From an uncultured Lachnospiraceae bacterium (GTDB lineage Bacteria > Bacillota > Clostridia > Lachnospirales > Lachnospiraceae): 64,000 nt of DNA. The stretch's first letter is position 1. Each line of letters opens with the position of its first letter. The notes beneath the pieces are model-generated. The model worked only from the letters and a program-made list of their open reading frames with translations, searched no databases and had not been told where the DNA came from. Made by a program: the position numbers and the translations under genes. This document shows positions 8,819 through 16,873 of the stretch, one piece after another. The DNA lies in NCBI GenBank assembly GCA_948470335.1, contig CAOKOL010000010.1, positions 1 through 64,000 of the forward strand, in the 5' to 3' direction.

Positions 8819-9781
8819 TTATTCCCCCAGTTTAATTCTCGGATCGAGCCAGGCCACCACAATGTCGGTCAGAAAGCTCATCACCACTATCGCAACGGCC
8901 ATCAGCAGGAACGCACCTTGCAGGGAAGGATAATCCAGGGCGTTGACCGAGTCATACACCAGCCGCCCGACGCCGGGCCAGGAAAAAATTGTCTCCGTTA
9001 CCGTGGCGCCGCCTACCATAAATCCGATCTGCATGCCGATTACCGTCACCGTAGGAATCAGCGCATTTTTCAGCGCGTGAACCCTGAGCACCCGCCCCCT
9101 GCTGTTTCCCTTTGAATAGGCAGTGCGGATATAATCCTCCCGCAGCACGTCGATCATGCTGTTTCTTGTATACAGAACCGCATTTGCCAGGTTGGTGATG
9201 GACAGCGTAACCGCCGGCAGCACCAGATGTCTGGCCACATCCAGATAATAGGCCATCCCCTGGGCTTTTGGCGGCGTATAGGCGCCGCCGGTAGGGCTTA
9301 CCCCCAGCCGGAAGGAAAATATAAAGAGCAGCAAAAATGCCATAAACGGTATAAAAACCGAAATTCCCATCGTGACAATCACACTGATCACCCGGTCCGC
9401 CAGTCTGCCCTTATGGGCAGCGGCCAGAAGGCCTGTGGGAATGCCGATCAGTATCACGATCACCATGACCGCAGCCAGCAAAAGCAGCGTCCATGGCAGC
9501 TTCTGGGCCAGATATTCCGTCACCGGAATCCGCTTCGCAAAGCTTGTTCCCAGATTCCCGTGAAGCAGCTCCTTCATATACAATATATACTGGACAGAAA
9601 TCGGCTTGTCCAGCCCGTAAGCCTGAATCAGAGCCTGCTGGGCTTCCTCCGTCATCTGAGGGCTGATCATCAGCGCCACCGGATCGGAGGGCATGGCCCG
9701 GACGATAAAAAACACCAGTGTAACGGATACAAATATGGTAAGAACGCCCCGTCCAAGACGGCGCAGCAGAAAACGTAACAT
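8819..9781 (-). CDS. Peptide ABC transporter permease, DppB/OppB type
   Basis: 320 residues from ATG 9781 (GGAG, 8-base spacing); the longer open frame to 9922 lacks a start signal and encodes an Arg-rich, non-homologous tail. MLRFLLRRLGRGVLTIFVSVTLVFFIVRAMPSDP is the standard OppB start (span about 9-29, then the R-x-x-P-x-D-P motif). The EAA loop DYIRTAYSKGNSRGRVLRVHALKN and the C-terminal VETIFSWPGVG-like motif (here TETIFSWPGVGRLVYD) complete the family match. Forms the translocation pore with the OppC-type subunit. Confidence 0.93.
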   Translation of the reverse strand: MLRFLLRRLGRGVLTIFVSVTLVFFIVRAMPSDPVALMISPQMTEEAQQALIQAYGLDKPISVQYILYMKELLHGNLGTSFAKRIPVTEYLAQKLPWTLLLLAAVMVIVILIGIPTGLLAAAHKGRLADRVISVIVTMGISVFIPFMAFLLLFIFSFRLGVSPTGGAYTPPKAQGMAYYLDVARHLVLPAVTLSITNLANAVLYTRNSMIDVLREDYIRTAYSKGNSRGRVLRVHALKNALIPTVTVIGMQIGFMVGGATVTETIFSWPGVGRLVYDSVNALDYPSLQGAFLLMAVAIVVMSFLTDIVVAWLDPRIKLGE

Positions 9782-9966
9782 CGTATCATCTCCATTTACA
9801 GTGTGACAGCCGTCCTGCCTCCCACGGTTATCAGATTCCGGTCCCCGCCTTTTTCGGGGCACGGACACCGGGCCGTCGGATTTTAGAACGTCCGCCCTTA
9901 TTGTCTTGCAGCAATGCGGCAAAATCCCTGACCGCCCATATCCTTTTCCTGCCGGATATCATGGGC

Positions 9967-10950
9967 TCAGTGCGCCGGCTTCGCAAAATGACAGCGAATC
10001 CAGTGCCGCTCGCCGGTCTTTATCATCTGCGGTTCTTCCTGCCTGCATATCTCCTCAGCCTGGAAGCAGCGGTTACAGAACCTGCACCCTCTGGGCGGAT
10101 TCACAGGGCTTGGAATATCGCCTTCCAGCAGAATCCGCTGGCTTCTCCCCGCCGTGGACGGTTCGGGCACCGCAGATACCAGCGCCTGGGTGTAAGGGTG
10201 GGTATGTTCGCCGAACAATTGGTCATAGGGCGCAATCTCCATAATCTTTCCCAGATACATCACCAGAATCTGATCGCTGATATACCGGATCACAGCCAGA
10301 TCATGGCCGATAAACACATAGGTCAGATGAAACCGCTCCTTCAATTCATTGAACAGATTCAGAATCTGGGCCTGAACAGACACATCCAAGGCCGAAACCG
10401 ATTCGTCGCAGAACAGCAGCTTCGGATTCACCGACAGCGCCCGGACAATACCGATTCTCTGCCGCTGCCCGCCGGAAAACTCATAGGGAAAACGATCATA
10501 CACTTCCGGCCGCAGCCCCACCGTCTCCAGCAGATGACAGGCTTTTTCCCTGGCCTCGGCCCTGGTCTTTGCCTGCCCGTTTATCAGCATGGGCTCCACG
10601 ATGGCCTCGCCGATCTTCATCCGGGGATTCAGGCTGGCGTAGGGGTCCTGAAATACCATCTGCAGCTCGCTTCTCAGACGGCGTTTCCCTGCCGCCCCCA
10701 CCCGGAAGTTGGTAATATCCTCTCCCTGATAGAACACGGAGCCGGACGTCACCGGCGTCAGAGCCAGAATCGCCCTGGCAAGCGTGGATTTGCCGGATCC
10801 CGATTCCCCCACGATGCCCAGCGTCCCGCCCTGATACACCTCAAAGCTGACATCCTCAACCGCGTGGACAAAACGCCTTTCCTCCAATAATTTCTGTTTT
10901 TTAACCGGAAACAGCTTGGTCAAGCCTTCCACCTTTAAAATTGGTTCCAT
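9967..10950 (-). CDS. Peptide ABC transporter ATP-binding protein, OppF/DppF type
   Basis: 327 residues starting after AGGAGG. Walker A GESGSGKSTLAR (about 49-60), signature FSGGQRQRIGIVRAL, Walker B LLFCDESVSALDVSVQAQILNL in two short blocks (LLFCDESVSALD, then VQAQILNL), and the H-loop FIGHDL. The C-terminal region has the oligopeptide-family cysteine cluster RGCRFCNRCFQAEEIC that ligates an Fe-S cluster in some homologues. One of two ATPase subunits powering import. Confidence 0.93.
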   Translation of the reverse strand: MEPILKVEGLTKLFPVKKQKLLEERRFVHAVEDVSFEVYQGGTLGIVGESGSGKSTLARAILALTPVTSGSVFYQGEDITNFRVGAAGKRRLRSELQMVFQDPYASLNPRMKIGEAIVEPMLINGQAKTRAEAREKACHLLETVGLRPEVYDRFPYEFSGGQRQRIGIVRALSVNPKLLFCDESVSALDVSVQAQILNLFNELKERFHLTYVFIGHDLAVIRYISDQILVMYLGKIMEIAPYDQLFGEHTHPYTQALVSAVPEPSTAGRSQRILLEGDIPSPVNPPRGCRFCNRCFQAEEICRQEEPQMIKTGERHWIRCHFAKPAH

Positions 10951-10972
10951 CTTCCTTTCCTCCTTGCCCGGT

Positions 10973-11944
10973 TTACCTGTCGTCTGAACGCCAGCACTGT
11001 ACCAGGTGATCTTCGCCTGCCTGCCTCATGGGCGGAACCTCTTTCATGCATCTTTCCCCGCAGTGTTGGCACCGGTCCGCAAACCGGCATCCGGGTACAA
11101 AGTCATATACGGTGGGAACAGTGCCGGGAATGGTGTACAGCGGCTTTTTCTCGCTGCGGATCGTCGGCACGGAAGCCATCAGCCCCTGGGTGTAGGGATG
11201 AATGGGATTGTCAAAAATCGCTTTCAGCGTGCCCCGCTCAATGGCCTGTCCCGCATACATCACCACCACTTCCTCACAGATTTCCGCCACCACGCCCAGG
11301 TTATGGGTGATTACCATCAGACCGCCGGATGCTTTTTTCAGCCGCCGCATCACGTCCAATATCTGTGCCTGAATGGTCACATCAAGAGCCGTCGTCGGCT
11401 CGTCCGCAATCAGCAGCGCCGGATGATTGATCACGGCCATGGCAATCATAACCCGCTGCCGCATGCCTCCGGAAAATTCATGGGGATACTGGTCGATCCG
11501 GGTTTCCGGATGTGCGATGCCCACTTCCTCCAGCGCTTCCAGAACCCTGCTGCGCACCTCCTGTTTTTTCAGTTCCGGATGATGCAGTGTCAAAATCTCG
11601 CCGATCTGCTGACCGATGGTCAGAACCGGATTTAAAGCGGTCATCGGCTCCTGGAAGATCATGGAAAGCTTATTTCCCCGCAGTGCCTGCATCTCCTGTC
11701 CGGACATATCCAGAATATTTTTTCCTTCCATAAGAATCTCACCGCCCTGAACCACCGCACCGTCAGGCAGCAGACGCATCATGGAAAGACTGGTCATGCT
11801 TTTTCCGCATCCGGACTCTCCCACCACGCCCAGCGCCTTTCCCTCCTCCACACGGAAGCTGATCCGATCCAGCAGGTTATAAACGGTTCCGTCGTCATCC
11901 CGAAACCCCATACTGTAATTTTTAAATTCTACGATTGTCGCCAT
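10973..11944 (-). CDS. Peptide ABC transporter ATP-binding protein, OppD/DppD type
   Basis: 323 residues from ATG 11944 (AGGAG, 7-base spacing); the frame extends to 11974 without a start signal. Walker A GESGCGKSMTSLS, signature FSGGMRQRVMIAMA, Walker B LLIADEPTTALDVTIQAQ, H-loop VITHNLG, and a C-terminal cysteine set PGCRFADRCQHCGERC. First gene of the operon; about 390 bp of shared regulatory DNA separates it from the divergent Crp/Fnr-type gene. Confidence 0.93.
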   Translation of the reverse strand: MATIVEFKNYSMGFRDDDGTVYNLLDRISFRVEEGKALGVVGESGCGKSMTSLSMMRLLPDGAVVQGGEILMEGKNILDMSGQEMQALRGNKLSMIFQEPMTALNPVLTIGQQIGEILTLHHPELKKQEVRSRVLEALEEVGIAHPETRIDQYPHEFSGGMRQRVMIAMAVINHPALLIADEPTTALDVTIQAQILDVMRRLKKASGGLMVITHNLGVVAEICEEVVVMYAGQAIERGTLKAIFDNPIHPYTQGLMASVPTIRSEKKPLYTIPGTVPTVYDFVPGCRFADRCQHCGERCMKEVPPMRQAGEDHLVQCWRSDDR

Positions 11945-12162
11945 ATATTCGCTCCTGTCCCATTTTGTTGTCAATCCCTAAGTCTTTTACGGATTACATT
12001 GTTAAAGCAGTATAGTAAAAGAAAAAGCGTCCTCTATTAATGGTATTAGAACGCATCGTTGCTGTCCATGGGAATTTATGTTATCTTTTGATTTGATATA
12101 GGAAGGTTCTTTTTGCTTCCCTTTCTGATTTTGTATAAATATACATGTATACTGCATTAGTT

Positions 12163-12184
12163 GTAAATGACATAAGTCACATAC
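12163..12184. promoter_or_regulatory. Candidate Crp/Fnr-family operator
   Basis: GTAAATGACATAAGTCACATAC is an imperfect dyad centred on TGAC-ATAA-GTCA, with matching outer GTA/TAC. Half-site form and length fit a Crp/Fnr-superfamily site. Its right edge lies 11 bp before the -35 of the divergent regulator gene. Confidence 0.45.
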
Positions 12185-12195
12185 ATTCAGAAAAC

Positions 12196-12224
12196 TTTAC
12201 ATTTTTTTTAGAATTTGCTATGAT
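12196..12224 (+). promoter_or_regulatory. Promoter of the Crp/Fnr-type regulator gene
   Basis: TTTACA, 17 bp, TATGAT; about 110 bases upstream of the ATG at 12334. Confidence 0.55.
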
Positions 12225-12333
12225 TAAGGGAATCATCCGAAAGATACCCGGAACATAACAGACAGTTACCGGAGAATATCTGACAGATAGCGCCCGCTTA
12301 ACACGGACACAAATCAGAAACAGGAGGTAGATT

Positions 12334-12996
12334 ATGCAACAGTTGAATGACCCGGCTTTGATGCAGCATTACATCGACAAATATCACCTTCAGAATTACT
12401 TTTCCTTTGACCTGCAAAGCGCCGCCGTCCTGGTACGCTATGACGCCAATGAAATTCTGAGTCTGGCGGGCAAAGTGGTCAACACCTTCTCCATTCTGGT
12501 CAGCGGCGAATGCATCGCCTATATGATTACCCGCTCGGATAAATTCCACTGCGAATGCCACTACAAGGACATGCATTTTATGGGAATGGTGGGAACCCTC
12601 TGGAACAAACCGGCCATCAATGACATCAAGGCGCTGACCCCCTGTATCTGCCTGTGTTTCCCTGCGGAAGTTTACCGGCCCATCCTGTTAAATGACGTCA
12701 AATTCCTGCGTTACGCGGCCGAATATATGGCCAGCCACATCCGGCAGAGCGCCGCTCACTTCGAGCCGCTGGAAACCCGGCTGGCAGCCTTTATTCTGGA
12801 AACGGAACAGGACGGCGCATTCCGGTACAATCTGACTCTGTGCGCAGACCTGGTGGAAACCAGCTACCGGCACCTGCTGCGGACGCTCCACGCCTTCTGC
12901 TCCATGGGCATTTTAAAACGGGAGGAAAAATCCAGTTATATCATCGTGGACAGAGGCCAGTTGGAAGAACTGCGGATGGGCCACGGAATTACATGA
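12334..12996 (+). CDS. Crp/Fnr-superfamily transcriptional regulator (YeiL-like)
   Basis: 220 residues after AGGAGG. The N-terminal ~120 residues form a cyclic-nucleotide-binding-fold effector domain (FSILVSGECIAYMI; VGTLWNKPAINDIKALTPCICLCF), followed by a dimerisation helix and a C-terminal winged helix (LTLCADLVETSYRHLLRTLHAF, then GILKREEKSSYIIVD). The effector domain lacks the RSA-type cAMP phosphate site. It has several cysteines, including HCEC and CICLC, so a redox or metal ligand is possible. Divergent orientation makes it the likely regulator of the peptide-scavenging operon. Confidence 0.8.
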   Translation: MQQLNDPALMQHYIDKYHLQNYFSFDLQSAAVLVRYDANEILSLAGKVVNTFSILVSGECIAYMITRSDKFHCECHYKDMHFMGMVGTLWNKPAINDIKALTPCICLCFPAEVYRPILLNDVKFLRYAAEYMASHIRQSAAHFEPLETRLAAFILETEQDGAFRYNLTLCADLVETSYRHLLRTLHAFCSMGILKREEKSSYIIVDRGQLEELRMGHGIT

Positions 12997-13084
12997 TAAA
13001 AAACAGAATCCATTTGTATCAAGCCGGCATACGGAATAATCCGGGAAATCCGGCACATGCACTCACCGAAAAAGGAGGTACGGC

Positions 13085-13474
13085 ATGGGGTATCTGGCGG
13101 CCATGGGTATTGAACTCATACTCAGCCTTATCATTTGTTTTATTTTTATGGTGGTGGGACTTTTTCTCGGCCATATCATCCTCTTTGACAGCATTGTTCT
13201 CGGCATCATCGCAGGGGTGTGCTGCGGTCAGTTTCTCACCCTTCATCCGGCTTTATGCCTGGTGGCCGGGCTGGCGGTATTCGCAGGTATGCTGTTCCTG
13301 CAGAAAACCGGCTTCGGGTTCTGGATCATCGGCGTGCTGCTGTCGGCCGTGTGGGCGTTTATATTTGCGTTTTTTGCCTACGCATTCGCCGGAGAGGATA
13401 TGATCTGGTTTTACGTTGTGATGGGGCTTGCTTTTATCGGAATGCTGTTTTTACATATCAGGGCAAGAGATTAG
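13085..13474 (+). CDS. Small membrane protein, function unknown
   Basis: 129 residues after AAAGGAGG. Four to five hydrophobic spans cover nearly the whole chain (about 7-35, 37-55, 57-78, 81-104, 107-124), ending in a short basic tail HIRARD. Two Gly-rich membrane segments (GIIAGVCCG, GFGFWIIGVLL). I do not recognise the family. Stands alone between the regulator gene and the ABC-F gene, 88 bp after the former. Confidence 0.7.
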   Translation: MGYLAAMGIELILSLIICFIFMVVGLFLGHIILFDSIVLGIIAGVCCGQFLTLHPALCLVAGLAVFAGMLFLQKTGFGFWIIGVLLSAVWAFIFAFFAYAFAGEDMIWFYVVMGLAFIGMLFLHIRARD

Positions 13475-13492
13475 AGTTTCACGCATTTTTCC

Positions 13493-13520
13493 TTGAAATA
13501 TCCTTTGTTTTATGTATAAT
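13493..13520 (+). promoter_or_regulatory. Promoter of the ABC-F gene
   Basis: TTGAAA, 16 bp, TATAAT: a near-consensus promoter about 100 bases upstream of the ATG at 13624, starting 18 bp after the previous stop. Confidence 0.7.
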
Positions 13521-13523
13521 AGA

Positions 13524-13590
13524 AGGCAGTGATTTCACGCATCCCGCAGAAAGCCTTTGCTACGGGGCTTGCACATACGTAACTGCCAAA
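13524..13590 (+). promoter_or_regulatory. Structured 5' leader of the ABC-F gene
   Basis: Between promoter and start codon GGCAGT (13526-13531) can pair with ACTGCC (about 13582-13587), enclosing CCCG/CGGG and a competing AAGCC/GGCTT pairing. No poly-U terminator is visible, so this may act on translation, or only be a stabilising leader. Not matched to a known riboswitch class. Confidence 0.35.
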
Positions 13591-13623
13591 CAATAAATAA
13601 TACGGAAAATAGAGGATTTCATA

Positions 13624-15261
13624 ATGATTAGTGCAAATAACGTAACACTCCGTTTAGGCAAAAAAGCCTTATTCGAAGATGTCAATATTAAATTTACCGA
13701 AGGAAACTGCTACGGCCTGATCGGGGCCAACGGCGCAGGAAAGTCCACCTTTTTGAAGATTCTGTCCGGTCAGTTGGAGCCCAGCAAGGGCGACGTAAGC
13801 ATTACCCCCGGTCAGCGGCTTTCTTTTTTGCAGCAGGACCATTTTAAATACGACGAATATACGGTTCTGGACACCGTGATTATGGGAAACGCCCGGCTCT
13901 ATGAGATTATGAAGGAAAAGGAAGCCATCTATATGAAAGAGGACTTTTCCGACGAAGACGGCATCAAAGCAGCCGATTTAGAGGCGGAGTTCGCCGCCAT
14001 GAACGGCTGGGAGGCGGAATCCGACGCCGCCACACTGTTAAACGGCCTGGGCATCGACACCGGCTTCCATTATATGATGATGAAAGACCTGGGCGGCAAT
14101 GAGAAGGTAAAGGTGCTGCTGGCCCAGGCCCTGTTTGGCAATCCCGATATCCTGCTGCTGGATGAGCCTACCAACCACCTGGATCTGGATGCCATCGCCT
14201 GGCTGGAAGAATTCCTGATTAATTTTGACAATACGGTCATCGTGGTTTCCCATGACCGTTATTTCCTGAACAAAGTCTGCACCCAGATCGCCGACATCGA
14301 CTATGCCAAAATCCAGCTTTATGCCGGCAACTATGATTTCTGGTACGAGTCCAGCCAGCTTATGATTAAGCAGATGAAGGAAGCCAATAAAAAGAAAGAA
14401 GAAAAGATCAAAGAGCTACAGGAATTTATCCAGCGGTTCAGCGCCAACGCCTCCAAATCCAAGCAGGCTACCTCCAGGAAACGGGCGCTGGAAAAAATCC
14501 AGTTGGACGAAATCCGCCCTTCCAGCCGGAAGTATCCTTACATCGACTTCCGCCCGGAGCGGGAAATCGGCAATGAGGTTCTGGTGGTGGAAAACCTGTC
14601 CAAAACCGTGGGCGGGGTCAAGGTGCTGGATAACATTTCCTTCATATTAAATAAAGGAGATAAGGTGGCGTTCATCGGCTCCAATGAACTGGCCAAAACC
14701 ACTCTGTTCCAGATTCTGGCCGGAGAGATTGAACCGGACGAGGGCACTTATAAGTGGGGCATCACGACTTCCCAGGCCTACTTTGCCAAGGATAACACCC
14801 ATATTTTTGATTCCGACGACACTATCGTAGACTGGCTGACCCAGTTCTCCCCCGTGAAGGACGCCACCTATGTGCGGGGCTTCCTGGGCAGGATGCTGTT
14901 CGCCGGAGACGACGGCGTGAAAAAGCTGAGCGTGCTGTCCGGCGGCGAGCGGGTGCGCTGCCAGTTATCCATGATGATGATCCAGGCCGCCAACTGCCTG
15001 ATCTTCGACGAACCAACCAACCACCTGGATATGGAATCCATCACGGCATTGAACAACGGCCTGATTAAATTCCCCGGCGTGGTACTGTTCTCCTGCCATG
15101 ACCATCAGTTTGTGCAGACGACGGCAAACCGAATTATGGAGATTACGGAGACAGGGCTGATTGATAAGATTACCACTTATGACGAGTATCTGGAAAGCGA
15201 TACGGCGGCCAGGAAGCGGCAGCAGATTGTCAGTGTGAACAGGGAAGATGATGAGAATTAA
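13624..15261 (+). CDS. ABC-F family ATPase, YbiT-like
   Basis: 545 residues, two fused ATP-binding domains joined by a charged linker (KQMKEANKKKEEKIKEL, then SANASKSKQATSR), no membrane segments: a ribosome-associated ABC-F translation factor. Domain 1 has Walker A GANGAGKST and Walker B ILLLDEPTNHLDLD. Its signature is LGGNEKVKVLLAQAL, not LSGGQ. Domain 2 has signature LSGGERVRCQL and LIFDEPTNHLDMES, but its Walker A reads GSNELAKTT, with Ala for the last Gly. Closest to the YbiT branch over the whole length (ANASKSKQATSR, RPxSRKYPYIDF). ABC-F proteins rescue or tune stalled ribosomes; an antibiotic-resistance role is not indicated. Confidence 0.9.
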   Translation: MISANNVTLRLGKKALFEDVNIKFTEGNCYGLIGANGAGKSTFLKILSGQLEPSKGDVSITPGQRLSFLQQDHFKYDEYTVLDTVIMGNARLYEIMKEKEAIYMKEDFSDEDGIKAADLEAEFAAMNGWEAESDAATLLNGLGIDTGFHYMMMKDLGGNEKVKVLLAQALFGNPDILLLDEPTNHLDLDAIAWLEEFLINFDNTVIVVSHDRYFLNKVCTQIADIDYAKIQLYAGNYDFWYESSQLMIKQMKEANKKKEEKIKELQEFIQRFSANASKSKQATSRKRALEKIQLDEIRPSSRKYPYIDFRPEREIGNEVLVVENLSKTVGGVKVLDNISFILNKGDKVAFIGSNELAKTTLFQILAGEIEPDEGTYKWGITTSQAYFAKDNTHIFDSDDTIVDWLTQFSPVKDATYVRGFLGRMLFAGDDGVKKLSVLSGGERVRCQLSMMMIQAANCLIFDEPTNHLDMESITALNNGLIKFPGVVLFSCHDHQFVQTTANRIMEITETGLIDKITTYDEYLESDTAARKRQQIVSVNREDDEN

Positions 15262-15300
15262 AAAAATATGGCGGGGACTACATTCCCCGCCTAATTATTT
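15262..15300. terminator. Bidirectional terminator between ABC-F and retron RT genes
   Basis: GGCGGGGA (15270-15277) pairs with TCCCCGCC (15284-15291). T-rich DNA follows on the plus side and an A7 run precedes it (poly-T for the minus strand), so it can end transcription from both convergent genes. The RT stop codon TAG (15293-15291) overlaps the stem. Confidence 0.8.
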
Positions 15301-16337
15301 AACTTATTTTCTTTTTCCTTCTTCATAAGACATTTTATATTCGCCTTGTAATTCTTCAATTCTTTATCATTTGGATTAATAAACAGCGCATAATTGATTA
15401 ATCCATATAAGTGCTCCAGGTACTTACTGCGTTCTTCTTTTATATACTGCAAATGAGACTGTAAACCGTATTTATTAATATAATATAAATCTTTGCGAAT
15501 ATTTTTTCTGATACTTTTGGCCAACTGCGGTTTATCATTCACAACAATTCCTGTTACTTCCTGCTGCTGCCCCTGTTTACGTACTCTAGTTTTTTCTCCG
15601 TTGACCGATAATCTTAACTTCTCTAAACTTGTCTTAACAAATGCAATCACTTCTTTTTCATCAAAATCTCCGGAAAATGTCATGTCGTCTGCATATCTGG
15701 TAAAACGAATTTTAGATTTCTTACAAAACGCTCCTACTTTATAATCAAAATTTTTCAGCAATATATTAGACAATGCCGCACTGGTAGGCGCTCCCTGAGG
15801 TAAACTGCCCTCCAGACAACACAGATTTGTCAGCATCATACTGACCGCTTCATTATATCCAGCCTCAATAAATATCTGATACACCATCCAATCTGTTAAG
15901 TGATTATAAAAATCCTTTATATCCAGAGACAGTACCTTTTTTTGTCTTCTATGAAAACGAACATTGTCCTTGATTGATTTACCTCTTATATACGCTTTCG
16001 CATACGGACTTACCTCAAAACAATATAGTACATTTTCTAAAATCCATCGCTGTATTTCCTTCAGATTCGGAAGCGGTTCGGATATCTCTCTTAATCCTCC
16101 GTTCTTTTTGGGAATATGATAGCAATGATAAAAATTAGACGGCGCATTCGACACCGCATACACATAGACAGGATCATATCCCAGCAGTGCGCATAAATGT
16201 TTTTGACTAAACACAACCGGAAATTTCTGTTTCCACAGATTTTCTGCATATTCCAGCCAATATTCACAGTATTTTCTGCTTTTATTACTCTTCTGTGCAT
16301 TTTCAATAAACTTTGACCGGTATTCTATCCATTCCAT
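15291..16337 (-). CDS. Retron reverse transcriptase
   Basis: 348 residues, the usual retron RT length, with no maturase or endonuclease domain. Motifs: LSLDIKDFYNHL (first catalytic Asp, 139), LPQGAPTSAALSN (179-191), catalytic FTRYADDMTFSG (YADD 215-218), and VTGIVVN (261-267), the retron-type VTG motif used in recognising its own RNA. SNAPSNFYHCYHIPKKNGG (63-81) resembles the NAxxH region X of retrons. The start ATG lies 14 bases after the inverted repeat that closes the retron RNA, the normal arrangement. It should make an RNA-primed, branched msDNA from the adjacent RNA. AT-rich compared with neighbouring housekeeping genes. Confidence 0.93.
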   Translation of the reverse strand: MEWIEYRSKFIENAQKSNKSRKYCEYWLEYAENLWKQKFPVVFSQKHLCALLGYDPVYVYAVSNAPSNFYHCYHIPKKNGGLREISEPLPNLKEIQRWILENVLYCFEVSPYAKAYIRGKSIKDNVRFHRRQKKVLSLDIKDFYNHLTDWMVYQIFIEAGYNEAVSMMLTNLCCLEGSLPQGAPTSAALSNILLKNFDYKVGAFCKKSKIRFTRYADDMTFSGDFDEKEVIAFVKTSLEKLRLSVNGEKTRVRKQGQQQEVTGIVVNDKPQLAKSIRKNIRKDLYYINKYGLQSHLQYIKEERSKYLEHLYGLINYALFINPNDKELKNYKANIKCLMKKEKENKLNN

Positions 16338-16349
16338 ATTATCACCATT

Positions 16350-16578
16350 TAAAAGCCTTTGAAACCCCTACGAATAATATCGGCTATTTCTTTTCAGCAG
16401 AAAAGAAATAGCAGAGTGATTTTGGAACAAAATCACGACCGTAATACTTGTTCAGGATTTTACTCCTGTAAAATCATGGACAAGTATTACCCCGGCTCGA
16501 AATGTCAGTTCCTTAAGGATTAACGACTCGCTAATCCTGCACAAAGGTGCAAAGTCTAGAGAATTTCAAAGGCTATTT
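16350..16578 (-). ncRNA. Retron msr-msd RNA
   Basis: Sense strand is minus. The closing repeats are AGCCTTTGAAA (a1, 16574-16564) and TTTCAAAGGCT (a2, 16364-16354), 11 bp perfect, extendable with one mismatch. After a1 come two msr stem-loops: TGCAC/GTGCA (16551-16538) and GGATTA/TAATCC (16537-16517). The msd part has a long stem GTAATACTTGT/ACAAGTATTAC (16490-16441) with an inner GATTTTAC/GTAAAATC hairpin. Then come a 9-bp hairpin GTGATTTTG/CAAAATCAC (16436-16416) and a 12-bp hairpin CTATTTCTTTTC/GAAAAGAAATAG (16411-16384), then a2. The order 94-residue gene, a1, msr, msd, a2, RT is the canonical retron layout. The priming G and the exact msDNA ends cannot be fixed by eye. Confidence 0.87.
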
Positions 16579-16587
16579 AACATATTA

Positions 16588-16872
16588 TCACGGCAAATAT
16601 ATTTCGTCTACCCTTATAGGAGAAATTTTATAATCATTCAATGGTAAAATAGTAAATCCGCTCTTTTTCTTTTTTATCACTTTCCATCTGCCTAATCCGA
16701 TATCTGTTAATGTCCTCTTTTCCATATTATCAAAACATATTTTTTTTTCTTCTTCCAATTGACGAACCCATTCTATTATTTTCGCATAAGAATACCCTGC
16801 TGAAAACAGAGGCACAAGGGAAGAATGTTTCTTAATGGTATCCAATATCAAAAATTCTGTTGATTCTTTCAT
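16588..16872 (-). CDS. Small retron accessory protein, probable winged helix
   Basis: 94 residues. The predicted helices at about 4-15, 25-42 and the basic beta-wing (KRTLTDIGLGRWKVIKKKKSGFTIL) suggest a small winged-helix nucleic-acid-binding protein; the assignment rests on pattern only. Starts 1 bp after the PRTase-like stop (TAGAATG, with AGGAG inside the end of the upstream gene), so translation is coupled. Ends 10 bp before the retron RNA repeat. In PRTase-containing retrons a small DNA-binding partner commonly accompanies the effector. Confidence 0.7.
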   Translation of the reverse strand: MKESTEFLILDTIKKHSSLVPLFSAGYSYAKIIEWVRQLEEEKKICFDNMEKRTLTDIGLGRWKVIKKKKSGFTILPLNDYKISPIRVDEIYLP

Positions 16873-16873
16873 T

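Larger units (their letters stand above)
11945..12333. promoter_or_regulatory. Divergent control region between the opp operon and the Crp/Fnr-type gene
   Basis: No gene here. It contains the plus-strand promoter and the palindrome listed separately, and a perfect ATACATGTAT palindrome near 12141-12150. For the opp operon a possible minus-strand promoter is TTTACA overlapping the palindrome, an 18-bp spacer and TATATT, giving a leader of about 190 bases; this assignment is tentative. Confidence 0.4.

Noticed and set aside
13624-15261. Antibiotic-resistance ABC-F (ARE type) protein
   Set aside because: Overall motif pattern follows the YbiT branch with a short linker; no leader peptide or resistance context.
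15291-16337. Group II intron reverse transcriptase
   Set aside because: Lacks maturase and endonuclease domains, is only 348 residues, has the retron VTG motif and an adjacent msr-msd RNA; no intron domain V structure was seen.
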